This document shows positions 12,787 through 12,851 of a stretch of 12,851 nucleotides of DNA, piece after piece (position 1 is the stretch's first letter; every line of letters starts with the position of its first letter). This DNA comes from an uncultured Faecalibacterium sp. (lineage in GTDB: Bacteria; Bacillota; Clostridia; Oscillospirales; Ruminococcaceae): positions 1 through 12,851 of the forward strand of contig CAKTGS010000055.1 in NCBI GenBank assembly GCA_934561485.1, read 5' to 3'. The notes beneath the pieces were generated by a model. The model did not search any database, had not been told where the DNA came from, and saw only the letters and a program-made list of their open reading frames with translations. The position numbers were made by a program, and so were the translations under genes.

Positions 12787-12851
12787 TCAAAAAAGCTTTT
12801 TCTGCTGCTCCAAAAGAACGGTTTCGATACGCTCTTTCAGCAAAAAGTGGA
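12787..12851 (-). CDS. 3' end of an unidentified minus-strand gene
   Basis: The last 20 codons of a minus-strand frame enter from the right edge and stop at TGA (12789-12787), 13 bp before the terminator. The tail reads HFLLKERIETVLLEQQKKLF, an amphipathic, charged helix of the sort that ends many recombinases and other coiled-coil proteins. The other two minus frames here also stop or look less protein-like. The terminator right after it supports a real gene. Its identity cannot be told from 20 residues. Confidence 0.5.
   Translation of the reverse strand, partial: HFLLKERIETVLLEQQKKLF

Noticed and set aside
1..12851. CRISPR arrays, tRNA or rRNA genes
   Set aside because: No regularly spaced direct repeats, no cloverleaf with a T-loop and no rRNA core sequence were seen anywhere in the window.

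Overview
The window looks like chromosomal DNA from a high-GC Clostridia member of the Faecalibacterium/Oscillospiraceae kind. I base this on a FabK-type (not FabI) fatty acid operon, start-stop (ATGA) gene coupling with AGGAGG ribosome sites, a CIRCE-controlled Hsp20, and a sporulation sigma factor relic in what would be a non-sporulating lineage. No database search was possible, so the genus is an inference.

Positions 1-7938 hold the 3' part of a fatty acid synthesis operon, all on the + strand and mostly start-stop coupled: accD (3' end), accA, fabH, a 256-bp gene-free spacer rich in small palindromes, fabK, a second FabK-family flavoprotein with a C-terminal cysteine cluster that resembles Helicobacter FabX, fabD, fabG, fabF and fabZ. 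Together these make malonyl-CoA (AccA/AccD), load malonate on ACP (FabD), start chains (FabH), extend them (FabF), and reduce, dehydrate and reduce again (FabG, FabZ, FabK). The FabX-like protein is a candidate for the unsaturated-fatty-acid branch. acpP, accB and accC are not in the window.

Positions 7939-9762 hold a hairpin after fabZ, a relic of an NAD(P)H-hydrate epimerase gene, and then a self-contained unit. That unit is a near-consensus promoter, a structured leader that resembles the yybP-ykoY (Mn2+) riboswitch and whose closing helix competes with a strong intrinsic terminator, oadB (Na+-translocating decarboxylase beta subunit), and a 42-residue OadG-like membrane peptide. No alpha or biotin-carrier subunit is present.

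Positions 9763-10541 hold a minus-strand hsp20 with its own terminator and a sigma-A-type promoter whose -35 box lies inside a CIRCE operator (HrcA control).

Positions 10542-12851 are eroded or accessory DNA: a possible 40-codon ORF, a twice-frameshifted secreted-peptide gene, a frameshifted Gly-rich small membrane protein gene, and a sigK-like gene that stops matching the family right at the codons where the skin element interrupts sigK in Bacillus. Beyond that break lie a tandem-HTH regulator of a type I associate with mobile elements, a perfect 12-bp inverted repeat, a bidirectional terminator and the 3' end of a minus-strand gene. The most noteworthy points are the FabX-like enzyme in the fab operon, the riboswitch-controlled orphan sodium-pump subunits, and the sigK break.
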